The notes under the pieces were generated by a model that searched no databases, was not told the DNA's origin, and saw only the letters and a list, made by a program, of their open reading frames with translations. This document shows, one piece after another, positions 9,225 through 17,020 of a stretch of 64,000 bases of DNA (within the stretch, counting starts at the first letter, position 1; the number at the start of each line of letters is the position of its first letter). Made by a program: the position numbers and the translations under genes. The stretch is from Amorphoplanes digitatis (lineage in GTDB: Bacteria; Actinomycetota; Actinomycetes; Mycobacteriales; Micromonosporaceae), in the NCBI RefSeq assembly GCF_014205335.1, contig NZ_JACHNH010000001.1, positions 8,764,001-8,828,000 on the forward strand, read 5' to 3'.

Positions 9225-10652
9225 TCAGTCGACGGGTCGGCACCCGACCGGGTCGATGACCGGCGGGGCAGAGTCCGAAGGCGGGGCGTCCGGCGTGGTG
9301 GCAGGCGCGAGCGCCGGCGCCGAAAAGGGTGTGTTCCGGCCGGGAGACGGTGTCTTCCCTGCCGCGGACGGTGCGCCGGACGGGTTCACCGGCTGCGTCA
9401 CCGTCGGCGCGGGGCTGCTCGGCGAGCAGATCGGCTTCAGGTTCGGGTTGGACGGCTCATCGCTGGTGAGCTCGGCCAGCCGGCGGCGCGCGTCGGGCTG
9501 GCTGTCCGCGTGGATGCCCTCCTTGACCCGGGCCTGCGCGACCAGGGTGAGGTCGTCCAGGCGGGCCGGGCTGGTCTCGTGGACGCTCGACAGGTCGAGG
9601 CCGGCGATCTGACCGGGCACGCCACGGTAGATCGCGAGCTGGCCCTGCGGCGTAGCGCCGACGTAGTACTGCTTCTGGGTGTACTGCCAGCCCAGGTAGA
9701 GGCCGCCGCCGAGCACGCCGAGCAGCAGGAGCACCAGCAGGCTGGTCCGCACCGGGTGCCGACCCGGCTGCTCCGGCTCGTCCCGCTCGTAGGCCGCCCC
9801 CTCGGGCTGCGCGGGCCGCGGCGGCGCCTGGAGGGCCGCCGCGCGGGCGGCCGCGCTGGACGAGTCCGCCACCGTCGAGTTGCCGCGGTCGCGGGCGGCC
9901 GCGCCGCCGACGATCGGTGCCTGCTCCATGATGTCGGCGTCGGTCGCGTCGGCGATCACCACGGTGATGTTGTCGGGGCCGCCGCCGCGGAGCGCGAGCT
10001 GCACGAGCCGCTCCACGCAGACCTGCGGATCCGGGATGTCCCGCATGCTCTCGTCGATGGTCTCGGCGCTGACGACGCCGGAAAGACCGTCGCTACAGAT
10101 CAGGTAGCGGTCACCCTTGAGGACCTGGCGGACCGAGTACTCCGGGTCGATGTCCCGGCCGTCGAGCGCGCGGGTCAGCAGCGACCGCTGCGGGTGGCTG
10201 CTCGCCTCCTCCGGACTGATCCGGCCCTCGTCGACCAGCATCTGTACGTAGGTGTCGTCCTTGGTGATCTGCGAGAACTCGCCCTGGCGCAGCATGTAGG
10301 CGCGCGAGTCGCCGATGTGCACCATGCCGATCTTGCTGCCGGAGAAGAGCACCGCGGTCAGCGTGGTGCCCATGCCCTCCAGGTGCGGATTGGCGTCGAC
10401 GGTGTCGCGCAGGGTCTGGTTGGCCGTGCCGACCGCGTGACGAAGGGCGTCGACCAGCGCATCGCCGGGTACGTCCTCGTCCAGCGGTGCCATGGCCGCG
10501 ATGACGATGTTGCTGGCGACGTCACCGGCGGCCATGCCGCCCATGCCGTCGGCGACGGCAAGGAGCCGCGGTCCGGCGTAGACGGAGTCTTGGTTTCCGT
10601 CTCGGATCAGACCGCGGTCGCTTTGGGCGGCGTAGCGCAGGGTCAGGGTCAT
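9225..10652 (-). CDS. pstP: PP2C-family protein phosphatase PstP
   Basis: Metal-dependent Ser/Thr phosphatase that reverses PknA/PknB phosphorylation. The 475 residues hold a cytoplasmic PP2C domain (metal-binding Asp in RDGNQDS at 18-22, VADGMGG at 34-39, CSDGLSG around Asp188, PDNITVVI around Asp227). An Ala/Pro/Glu linker, a membrane segment (about 303-322) and an outer Pro/Ser/Thr-rich domain of about 150 residues follow. The ATG overlaps the fhaB stop by 4 bp. It is the only phosphatase in the operon. Confidence 0.97.
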   Translation of the reverse strand: MTLTLRYAAQSDRGLIRDGNQDSVYAGPRLLAVADGMGGMAAGDVASNIVIAAMAPLDEDVPGDALVDALRHAVGTANQTLRDTVDANPHLEGMGTTLTAVLFSGSKIGMVHIGDSRAYMLRQGEFSQITKDDTYVQMLVDEGRISPEEASSHPQRSLLTRALDGRDIDPEYSVRQVLKGDRYLICSDGLSGVVSAETIDESMRDIPDPQVCVERLVQLALRGGGPDNITVVIADATDADIMEQAPIVGGAAARDRGNSTVADSSSAAARAAALQAPPRPAQPEGAAYERDEPEQPGRHPVRTSLLVLLLLGVLGGGLYLGWQYTQKQYYVGATPQGQLAIYRGVPGQIAGLDLSSVHETSPARLDDLTLVAQARVKEGIHADSQPDARRRLAELTSDEPSNPNLKPICSPSSPAPTVTQPVNPSGAPSAAGKTPSPGRNTPFSAPALAPATTPDAPPSDSAPPVIDPVGCRPVD

Positions 10653-11131
10653 GGCCGTAACTCAAGTGAAGTGCGGCCGATCCGGATCGGCACGCCAAGG
10701 GGGACGGGAGTAGGTCCGGAGACCTTACCGCGATCGAGGTAGGTGCCGTTCGTCGAGCCGAGGTCCTCCACGAACCACTGGCCGTCCCGCGGCACGAGCC
10801 GGGCGTGTCGAGCCGACGCGAAGTCGTCGGTGATGACCAGCGTCGAGTCCTCCGCCCGTCCGATAGTAATCTGAGCCTCACCGAGCGTGATCCTCGTGCC
10901 GGCCAGCTGACCGGCGGTCACGACGAGTTGCCGGGCCGCCTTGCCACGCTTCGCCTTCGCGGGCCGGCCCTGCATCACCGCACCACCCACGCCTCGCGGG
11001 CTCGCGACGATGCTCTTGGACCGGACTCCGGCGAAAAGGTCCTTTCGGATGACCCCCACCACTGTGAACACAAAGATCCACAGCAGGACGAGGAAGCCGA
11101 ACCGAGCGACGGTAAGGACGAATTCTGGCAA
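10649..11131 (-). CDS. fhaB: FHA-domain membrane protein FhaB (FipA type)
   Basis: Phosphothreonine-binding adaptor at the membrane; its mycobacterial counterpart links PknA signalling to the divisome. The 160 residues carry an N-terminal membrane segment (about 4-27), a basic linker, and a C-terminal FHA domain with TIGRAED (89-95), SARH (106-109) and GSTNGT (125-130). The start is a TTG 5 bp past the fhaA stop. The 3' end overlaps pstP by 4 bp. Confidence 0.95.
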   Translation of the reverse strand: MPEFVLTVARFGFLVLLWIFVFTVVGVIRKDLFAGVRSKSIVASPRGVGGAVMQGRPAKAKRGKAARQLVVTAGQLAGTRITLGEAQITIGRAEDSTLVITDDFASARHARLVPRDGQWFVEDLGSTNGTYLDRGKVSGPTPVPLGVPIRIGRTSLELRP

Positions 11132-11136
11132 GGTGC

Positions 11137-11895
11137 CTAGCCGTCCACTCGGAACGTAAGCGTGGTCGTGCCCAGCTGGATCATGTCGCCCGGGTTGAGT
11201 GCCACGGCCGACACGCGCTGGCCGTTGACCATCGTGCCGTTCGTCGATCCCAGATCGGTAAGCACGACCTGGCTGCCGTCGTAGTCCAGCCGGGCATGCC
11301 GACGGGAGATGCCGACGTCCGGCAGGCGCAGATTCGCCTGGTCGCCGCGGCCTATCACCGTCGAGCCCATCTGCAACGGGTAGGTGCGCCCATCGCCGGA
11401 CACCAGGCCGACATTGCGGCCGTTGTGCCCATGCTGCTGGTACCCACCCTGCTGCTGCTGGTCGTACGGCGAGTACGCCGGCGCAGCGTCGTAGGCGGGC
11501 TGCTGCACCGGGGCGACCTCGCCGCCGGTGTACACCTCCGCCGTGACGCGGAACATGCCGGTATCGAGCCCGTCACCGCGCTCGATCTCGACGATGACAT
11601 CGCCGTAGACAGTCCAGGCCTGCTCACCGATGAACTCGGCCTGTGACTGAGCCAACTCCTGGGCCAGCGCGGCGGCATACGGCGCCAACCTGCTGTGGTC
11701 GTACGGCGAGAGATCGATCACGTAGCGGTTAGGCACCAAGGTACGGCCACCGGCGAGGATGGCCTTGTGTGCCTCGGCCTCCCGCTGCATCGCATTCAGA
11801 ATCTCCACCGGGTGCACGACACCCTTGAACACCTTCGCAAAGGCCCCCTCGACCAGGCCTTCCAACCGCTTCTCAAAGCGCTGCAGCACGCTCAC
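11137..11895 (-). CDS. fhaA: FhaA: DUF3662 domain plus FHA domain
   Basis: Adaptor that binds phosphothreonine on kinase targets; in mycobacteria it binds the MviN/FhaA complex that limits lipid II flipping. The 252 residues comprise the DUF3662/FhaA_N domain (about 1-120), a Gln/Tyr-rich linker and a C-terminal FHA domain with STVIGRGDQ, ISRRHARL and LGSTNGTMVNG. I chose the GTG at 11895 because a GAGGAGG ribosome site lies about 7 bp before it and SVLQRFEKRLEGLVEGAF is the usual N-terminus. First gene of the leftward operon, so its promoter should lie in 11896-12090. Confidence 0.94.
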   Translation of the reverse strand: MSVLQRFEKRLEGLVEGAFAKVFKGVVHPVEILNAMQREAEAHKAILAGGRTLVPNRYVIDLSPYDHSRLAPYAAALAQELAQSQAEFIGEQAWTVYGDVIVEIERGDGLDTGMFRVTAEVYTGGEVAPVQQPAYDAAPAYSPYDQQQQGGYQQHGHNGRNVGLVSGDGRTYPLQMGSTVIGRGDQANLRLPDVGISRRHARLDYDGSQVVLTDLGSTNGTMVNGQRVSAVALNPGDMIQLGTTTLTFRVDG

Positions 11896-12090
11896 CGGCT
11901 CCTCCTCGGGTTCCGAGGACATGATGGTATCCGGCCGCCGCTTCCGCATCTCTACGCAGAGCAGCCGGTCGCTCCTGACCCTCGTATTGCAGCCCCTGAC
12001 GCCGTGCTAGTCTTCCCTGGCGTCACGGGCAGTATCTGCTCGCGGTGTAACGAGGGACAGCGTAGTCTGTTCCGGCTAATTGAATGCCAC

Positions 12091-12173
12091 GGGGATGTGG
12101 CGGAATGGCAGACGCGCACGGTTCAGGTCCGTGTGTCCGAAAGGACGTGGGGGTTCAACTCCCCCCATCCCCA
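12091..12173 (+). tRNA. tRNA-Leu (CAG)
   Basis: An 83-nt class II tRNA. The acceptor GGGGATG pairs with CATCCCC and the discriminator is A. The anticodon arm CACGG-TTCAGGT-CCGTG has CAG at 34-36, and a long variable arm (TGTCCGAAAGGACG) and T-arm GGGGGTTCAACTCCCCC follow. CCA is not encoded. Confidence 0.97.
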
Positions 12174-12185
12174 CGATCGACTGGC

Positions 12186-12220
12186 CGGCCCTTGTCCGCG
12201 GAAAGCGCGGACCGGGGCCG
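12186..12220 (+). terminator. Hairpin downstream of tRNA-Leu
   Basis: A two-part stem: cggccc (12186-12191) with gggccg (12215-12220), and gtccgcg (12194-12200) with cgcggac (12206-12212) around a GAAAG loop. It lies 12 bp after the tRNA. Confidence 0.6.
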
Positions 12221-12269
12221 ATCGTCATTCCGGCTCCGGGGGCCGAGCCCCCGGAAGCCCCGCGCTGTA

Positions 12270-12600
12270 GTGGTCGCGCGGAGCGTGTCGGTTGCGCGGT
12301 GCCTCCTTGCGCGCAGCGTGTCCGTTACGCGGTGCACCTTGCGCGGAGCGTGTCGGTTACGCGTGCTCCTTGCGCGGAGCGTGTCGGTTGCGCGGTGCAC
12401 CTTGCGCGCAGCATGTCGATTGCTCGGTGCCTGCATACGCGGAGCGTGTCGGTTGCGCGGTGCCTGGTCACTCGCAGCGTTTCGGTCACTCGCAGCGTGC
12501 TTACGCGGAGCGTGTCGATCACCCACACGTTGGTCACCCGTAGCGTGTCGATCACCCGCAGGCTGATCACCCGCAGGCTGGTCAGCCTGAGGCTGGTCGC
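12270..12600. repeat. Degenerate 32-33 bp tandem repeat array
   Basis: About ten degenerate units built around cGGAGCGTGTCGGTTgcgcg run without spacers after the tRNA-Leu terminator. Some units are shortened to 15-18 bp. Reading frames through it on both strands are low-complexity Arg/Ala/Cys products with no ribosome site, so I treat it as non-coding. Confidence 0.8.
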
Positions 12601-12750
12601 TCGGACGGTGTCGGTTGTGGGGAGATGGCCATGTCGGTGAAGGCCGAGGGCAGCAGTGTGGGGCTTTGACCCCACGCGCCCTCGCTCCACCCACCCGACG
12701 CCACGCAACCCGCCCGGCGCGACCGGTCGGCTGCATGCATCCACGCCCCG

Positions 12751-13065
12751 GGTGACCGCTCAATCCATCCACCCAGCACCTCCAGGGTGACCGCTCACTC
12801 CACCCAGCCGGCACCTCCGAGGTGACCGCTCGCTCCGCCCAGCCGGCACCTCCGAGGTGACCGCTCGCTCCGCCCAGCCGGCACCTCCGGGGTGACCGCT
12901 CGCTCCGCCCAGCCGGCACCTCCGGGGTGACCGCTCGCTCCGCCCAGCCGGCACCTCCGGGGTGACTGATTGCTCCGCCCAGCCGGCACCTCCGGGGTGA
13001 CTGATTGCTCCGTCCAGGCGGGGCCTTCGGGGTGACTGCTTGCTTCAAGCCGCACGGCGCACCCT
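12751..13065. repeat. 35-bp tandem repeat array, nine units
   Basis: Nine units of exactly 35 bp start at 12751, 12786, 12821, 12856, 12891, 12926, 12961, 12996 and 13031, each opening GGTGACCGCT or GGTGACTG. The middle units are near-identical and the outer ones diverge. There are no spacers, so it is not CRISPR. The unit differs from the array at 12270-12600. Apparent ORFs through it are repeat translations. About 150 bp between the two arrays hold nothing I can name. Confidence 0.88.
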
Positions 13066-13098
13066 CTCGGGTGAGCGCTCCGGGACGTGCGAGTTGGC

Positions 13099-13201
13099 GG
13101 GGGCGGGTGGGTAGGGGCGTGTTGGCGGGGCGGGGTGGGGGGTTTGGGTGCGCGGAGGGTGATGGGTGGGGGTGGGGTGGGCTTGTGGTTGGGGGAGGGG
13201 G
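13099..13201 (+). other. G-rich tract with three G-quadruplex motifs
   Basis: The plus strand holds three canonical four-run motifs: 13099-13117 (runs of 5, 3, 3 and 4 G), 13127-13148 (4, 4, 6, 3) and 13164-13181 (3, 5, 4, 3), each with loops of 1-3 nt. A further G5-A-G5 follows at 13191-13201. The tract ends about 85 bp before the epimerase start and lies on its coding strand. Confidence 0.75.
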
Positions 13202-13285
13202 TCCGATTGGGTGACAACGGAGCGTGAGCGTGGGCGCGTTATGCTCTCGTCTGATTTTCGTAACCGACCCTCTGGAGAGTTCCTC

Positions 13286-14365
13286 GTGGCCGTCGCCCTG
13301 GTAACCGGATCAGGTGGTCTCATCGGCTCCGAGGCGGTCCGGCACTTTGCCGGGCTTGGCCTCGAGGTTGTTGGGATCGACAACGACATGCGGCAGGAGT
13401 TCTTCGGCGCGGAGGCCTCGACGGCCTGGAATGTGCAGCAGCTCACCGCGGAGCTCGGGTCGGCCTACTCGCACCACGGGGTGGACATCCGGGATCGGGA
13501 CTCGCTGGCGAAGATCTTCCAGCGGTACCGGTCGGATATCGCCGTGGTGATCCACACGGCGGCGCAGCCGTCGCATGACTGGGCCGTGCGTGATCCGTTC
13601 ACCGACTTCGACGTGAACGCCGGCGGGACGCTCAACATGTTGCAGAACACTCGTGAGTACTGCATCGACGCGCCGTTCATCCACTGCTCGACCAACAAGG
13701 TTTACGGCGACACGCCTAATCGGCTGCCGCTGGTCGAGCAGGAGACCCGGTGGGAGATCGACCCCGGGCACGCGTATGCGGACGGCATCACCGAGGACAT
13801 GTCGATCGACCACTGCCTGCACTCGGTCTTCGGCGCGTCGAAGGTCGCGGCCGACGTGATGGCGCAGGAGTACGGGCGTTACTTCGGGATGAAGACGGCG
13901 ATCTTCCGGGGTGGCACGCTGACGGGACCGGCGCACTCGGCCACCGAGCTGCATGGGTTCCTCGGGTACGTGATGCGCGCCAACATGGAGCGGCGGCTGT
14001 ACCGGATCTTCGGCTACAAGGGCAAGCAGGTCCGCGACGCCATCCACAGCCACGACGTGCTCAGCGCGTTCGAGGCGTTCTTCCGCAACCCGCGCTCGGC
14101 GGCGGTCTACAACCTCGGCGGCGGCCGGCACTCGAACTGCTCGAACCTCGAGGCGTTCGCCATGGCGGAGAAGATCAGCGGCACCGAGATGGTCACCGAG
14201 TACGTCGACGAGAACCGGATCGGCGACCACCAGTGGTGGATCGGCTCGATGGCCGCGTTCCAGGCCGACTACCCGGAGTGGAAGCAGGTCTACGACGTCC
14301 CGATGATCCTCCAGGAGATCTACGAGGCGAACGTCGACAAGTGGGTTCCGGCGGCCAAGTCGTGA
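13286..14365 (+). CDS. NAD-dependent epimerase/dehydratase (CDP-tyvelose 2-epimerase-like extended SDR)
   Basis: Extended short-chain dehydrogenase acting on a nucleotide sugar. The GTG at 13286 has a TGGAGAG ribosome site 7 bp upstream and gives 359 residues. The Rossmann motif VTGSGGLIGSEA is at the N-terminus, an acidic NAD-selecting residue lies in GIDND, and the catalytic Ser region is HCSTNKVYGD. The usual YxxxK is FGASK (Phe182, Lys186), so the catalytic Tyr is replaced. Overall pattern (HTAAQPSHDWA, FDVNAGGTLNML) resembles CDP-paratose/tyvelose epimerases. The substrate is unknown. Its stop overlaps the start of the WecG/TagA glycosyltransferase by 3 bp, which suggests surface glycan or teichoic-type polymer synthesis. 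Confidence 0.88.
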   Translation: MAVALVTGSGGLIGSEAVRHFAGLGLEVVGIDNDMRQEFFGAEASTAWNVQQLTAELGSAYSHHGVDIRDRDSLAKIFQRYRSDIAVVIHTAAQPSHDWAVRDPFTDFDVNAGGTLNMLQNTREYCIDAPFIHCSTNKVYGDTPNRLPLVEQETRWEIDPGHAYADGITEDMSIDHCLHSVFGASKVAADVMAQEYGRYFGMKTAIFRGGTLTGPAHSATELHGFLGYVMRANMERRLYRIFGYKGKQVRDAIHSHDVLSAFEAFFRNPRSAAVYNLGGGRHSNCSNLEAFAMAEKISGTEMVTEYVDENRIGDHQWWIGSMAAFQADYPEWKQVYDVPMILQEIYEANVDKWVPAAKS

Positions 14366-15168
14366 TCGCCCAGGGCAAGAAGAACGTCCTCGGCGTACTG
14401 GTCGACGCGATCGACTACGAGGCCGCGACCGCGCAGATCATCGAGGCGGCGCGCGAGCGCCGGCCCTACGCGGTGACCGCGCTGGCCGTGCACGGCGTCA
14501 TGACCGGCGTGCAGGACCGGGCGCACAACGCCCGGCTCAACTCCTTCGACCTGGTCACCCCCGACGGCCAGCCGGTGCGCGGCGCGCTCAACCTGCTGCA
14601 CCGGGCCGGCCTCACCGACCGGGTGTACGGCCCGGAGCTCACCCTGCGCGTCCTGCGCCAGGCCGCCGCGGAGGGCCTGCCGGTCTACCTGTACGGCTCG
14701 ACGGAGCCGACGCTGGAGAAGCTGGTGCCGGCGCTGGAGCGGATGTTCCCCGCGCTGAAGATCGCCGGGGTCGAGGCGTCGAAGTTCCGCAGCGTCCAGC
14801 CGGGCGAGGACGCCGGGATCGCGGACCGGATCAAGGCGTCGGGCGCGCGCATCGTCCTGGTCGGGCTGGGCTGCCCGCGCCAGGAGATCTTCACGTACGC
14901 GATGCGCCCGCTGCTCGACATGCCGCTGCTCGCCGTCGGTGCGGCGTTCGACTACCACGCGGGCCTGCTCAGGAACCCGCCCGCGTGGATGCAGAAGTAC
15001 TCCCTCGAGTGGCTGTGGCGGCTCGGGCTGGAACCGAAGCGGCTCTGGAGGCGCTACATCCTGCTGAACCCGGCGTACGTGTCGCGGTTGGCGGCGCAGC
15101 GGCTCGGCCTGTGGAAGGCGACCCCGCCCGCGCCGGCCACCGAGCCGGTCACGAGTTTCGCGGTCTGA
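14362..15168 (+). CDS. WecG/TagA/CpsF-family glycosyltransferase
   Basis: GT26-family enzyme that adds N-acetylmannosamine, N-acetylmannosaminuronic acid or a related sugar to a lipid-linked intermediate at the inner membrane face. The 268 residues include the family motifs TPDGQPVRGA, VYGPELTLRVL and GLGCPRQEIF, and the C-terminal PAWMQKYSLEWLWRLGLEPKR region, cited in pieces. The GTG start is inside the epimerase stop (GTGA), so the pair is translationally coupled. A short Ala/Pro tail ends the protein. The acceptor in this organism cannot be read from the sequence. Confidence 0.93.
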   Translation: MIAQGKKNVLGVLVDAIDYEAATAQIIEAARERRPYAVTALAVHGVMTGVQDRAHNARLNSFDLVTPDGQPVRGALNLLHRAGLTDRVYGPELTLRVLRQAAAEGLPVYLYGSTEPTLEKLVPALERMFPALKIAGVEASKFRSVQPGEDAGIADRIKASGARIVLVGLGCPRQEIFTYAMRPLLDMPLLAVGAAFDYHAGLLRNPPAWMQKYSLEWLWRLGLEPKRLWRRYILLNPAYVSRLAAQRLGLWKATPPAPATEPVTSFAV

Positions 15169-15177
15169 CGGCGGTGC

Positions 15178-15208
15178 CGGGGTCCGCCGCGTCGCCGCCG
15201 GGACCCCG
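15178..15208 (+). terminator. Hairpin after the epimerase-WecG operon
   Basis: Arms cggggtcc (15178-15185) and ggaccccg (15201-15208) with a 15-nt loop, 9 bp after the wecG-like stop. No clear T-tract. Confidence 0.5.
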
Positions 15209-15428
15209 ACCGACCTCCCCAGGTCGAGCCGTCGGTGCCCGGCCGATGCATCGCCGGACATCTGGCACCCGACACTAGGACACACGTCACCGTCGGAACA
15301 GGGGCCATTGTCCACTTCGCCCATTGGGGTGAGCGCCCTGCGTAATTGTTCTGATACGTGGAGTTGCTGACCGTCCCCCTACGGGTACCCGGTCAGGGCA
15401 TATCCCGGTTCTGTTCCTTGCGCGGCAG

Positions 15429-16124
15429 GTGAATTCTGTCGATGTGAACACCGCAACGGACCTCATCCCGATCGGCCTGCTCGCCGCGATCTGGCTCGCC
15501 GCCGGATTCCTGGCCGAGACGCTGCCCGGCGTCCGCACGGCACGTGAGCTGCGCCGTCGTGCCCGCGCACTGTCCATGCTGGTCGGTGGCGGCGTCGCGG
15601 TGCTCATCGCCGTACCGATGGCGACCGGCGCTTTGCCGGGTGAGTCCGCGGCGGCGGGCGCCGCGCTGCTGCCCGCCGTACCGGCGGCGTTCGTGCTGCT
15701 GGTGACCGCGCGCCGCGTCACCCAGATCCGGCGCGGCGCGGGCGCGTTCGCCACCGCCCCGCTGACGCCGGCGCCGCCGGCCCTGCGGGCCGCGGCTGCC
15801 CACCCGCTGGTCGCGACCCCGCTGCAAGTCACCGGCCTGGCCGCGCTGGCGGGCGTGCCGATCGCCGCCGGGGTGGTGGAGGCGCCCGGCGCCGACATGG
15901 TCGGGGTCGTGCTCACCGCGGTCGGCGTCGGCGTCCTGGCTCTGGGCATCCGCCACGCGATCCGGCACAGCCGGCTCAACGTGGCGGTCCTGGCGCCGAT
16001 CGGCCGGGCCGGCCTGCGGGCCCTGCCGACGATGCGCACGTCCACGCCGGCCGAGACCTACGCCGCGCCGCCGGAGGAGCACGACGCGGCGATCCTGGCC
16101 GTCCCCGCCGACCGGGCCGCGTGA
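15429..16124 (+). CDS. Integral membrane protein, unknown family
   Basis: A 231-residue Ala/Val/Leu-rich protein with about four hydrophobic segments (near 12-30, 48-66, 77-92 and 128-170, the last probably two) and basic loops such as TARELRRRAR. No catalytic or transport motif is recognised. The start could be the GTG at 15429 or the GTG at 15444; neither has a well-placed ribosome site. It stands alone between the glycan operon hairpin and a convergent small gene. Confidence 0.7.
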   Translation: MNSVDVNTATDLIPIGLLAAIWLAAGFLAETLPGVRTARELRRRARALSMLVGGGVAVLIAVPMATGALPGESAAAGAALLPAVPAAFVLLVTARRVTQIRRGAGAFATAPLTPAPPALRAAAAHPLVATPLQVTGLAALAGVPIAAGVVEAPGADMVGVVLTAVGVGVLALGIRHAIRHSRLNVAVLAPIGRAGLRALPTMRTSTPAETYAAPPEEHDAAILAVPADRAA

Positions 16125-16131
16125 CCGCGAA

Positions 16132-16581
16132 CTACTTGCGCCGGGCCTCCTGGACGTAGAGCAGCTCCAGGATCGACCGGGCGGCCTCGAACCAGCGGTC
16201 CAGCCAGCCGGACTCCGGCATCGTGCCGCGGGCCGGCAGCTCGAGCAGCAGGCCGCGCAGCAGCGGATGGTCGGCCATCGACAGGGAGGCGGAGGCGTCG
16301 ACCCAGCCACCGGACGTGAAGACCGGCTCGCTGAGGCCTTGCAGGTCCAGCGAGGGCAGCTTCGCCGCCCGTTCCAGCGCGCTGGTCGGCTCGATCGGCG
16401 TGCGGGTCGGCAGGCCCGAGGGGAGGCTGCTGCCGCTGCTGCGCGAGATCAGCTCACCGTCGCCGTTCTCGGCGGCCAGGGCCGCCTCCCGGCGGGTCTG
16501 GCGGTACGCGCTCACGCCGCCGCTGAACCGATCCTGCGCGGTGGAGGATCCGTTACTGAGGTTGTCGGAACCAATCGTCAT
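16132..16581 (-). CDS. Conserved-looking hypothetical protein
   Basis: A 149-residue soluble protein. The first half is Ser/Gly/Thr-rich and probably disordered (NLSNGSSTAQDRFSGG). The second half is amphipathic and ends WLDRWFEAARSILELLYVQE. An AAGGCG ribosome site lies about 8 bp before the ATG. It is convergent with the preceding membrane protein with a 7-bp gap. I do not recognise the family and see no motif. Confidence 0.65.
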   Translation of the reverse strand: MTIGSDNLSNGSSTAQDRFSGGVSAYRQTRREAALAAENGDGELISRSSGSSLPSGLPTRTPIEPTSALERAAKLPSLDLQGLSEPVFTSGGWVDASASLSMADHPLLRGLLLELPARGTMPESGWLDRWFEAARSILELLYVQEARRK

Positions 16582-16752
16582 CTTGTTTCGCCTTGCCTCG
16601 CTCGTATCGAAGGCCTGCCCGCACCGTCACTGAGGGGGGACGGTCAGCCGTGCGGGCCGACGACGGTTCGGAGCGCGGTCCGGTCCGCGCTTAGAGCGTT
16701 CAACGAGGCCGACGCCGAGGGGCGACGGTACAAAATGGGCGAAATGCGACCG

Positions 16753-16779
16753 CCGCCCCCGCGCTGGTGGCGGGGGCGG
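16753..16779 (-). terminator. GC-rich hairpin after the DUF397 gene
   Basis: Perfect 10-bp arms ccgcccccgc (16753-16762) and gcgggggcgg (16770-16779) with a 7-nt loop, 17 bp past the DUF397 stop. The rest of 16582-16795 shows no gene. Confidence 0.6.
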
Positions 16780-16795
16780 CCACAGGTGCCGTGCT

Positions 16796-17020
16796 CTACA
16801 GGTCGAACTCGCCGTCCTTGGTGCCTCCCACGAAGGCATCCCACTCGGCGGCGGTGAAGATCAGCGCAGGTCCTGCCGGGTTCTTCGAGTCGCGGACCGC
16901 GATGGCCCCGTCCACGAAGGCGACCTCGACGCAGTTGTCACAGTTCGGGCCACTGCGAGTGCTCTTGAACCACTGTGCGCGGTTCAGATCGATCCGGAAA
17001 CCTTTGGTCTCAACTTCCAC
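16796..17020 (-). CDS. DUF397 domain protein
   Basis: A 74-residue protein with the family signature WFKSTRSGPNCDNCVEVAF, AIAVRDSKNPAGP, and a C-terminal FTAAEWDAFV. Such proteins sit beside XRE regulators throughout actinomycetes and are thought to act with them, as in WhiJ/AbaA-type loci. The GTG start has a GAGGAG site 7 bp before it and lies 37 bp inside the end of the XRE gene, so the two are co-translated. Confidence 0.92.
   Translation of the reverse strand: MEVETKGFRIDLNRAQWFKSTRSGPNCDNCVEVAFVDGAIAVRDSKNPAGPALIFTAAEWDAFVGGTKDGEFDL

Noticed and set aside
12751..13065. CRISPR array
   Set aside because: The 35-bp units follow each other with no spacers and no cas genes are present, so this is a minisatellite.
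12080..13217. Several long frames through the repeats
   Set aside because: They are translations of tandem repeats with no ribosome site and low-complexity composition.
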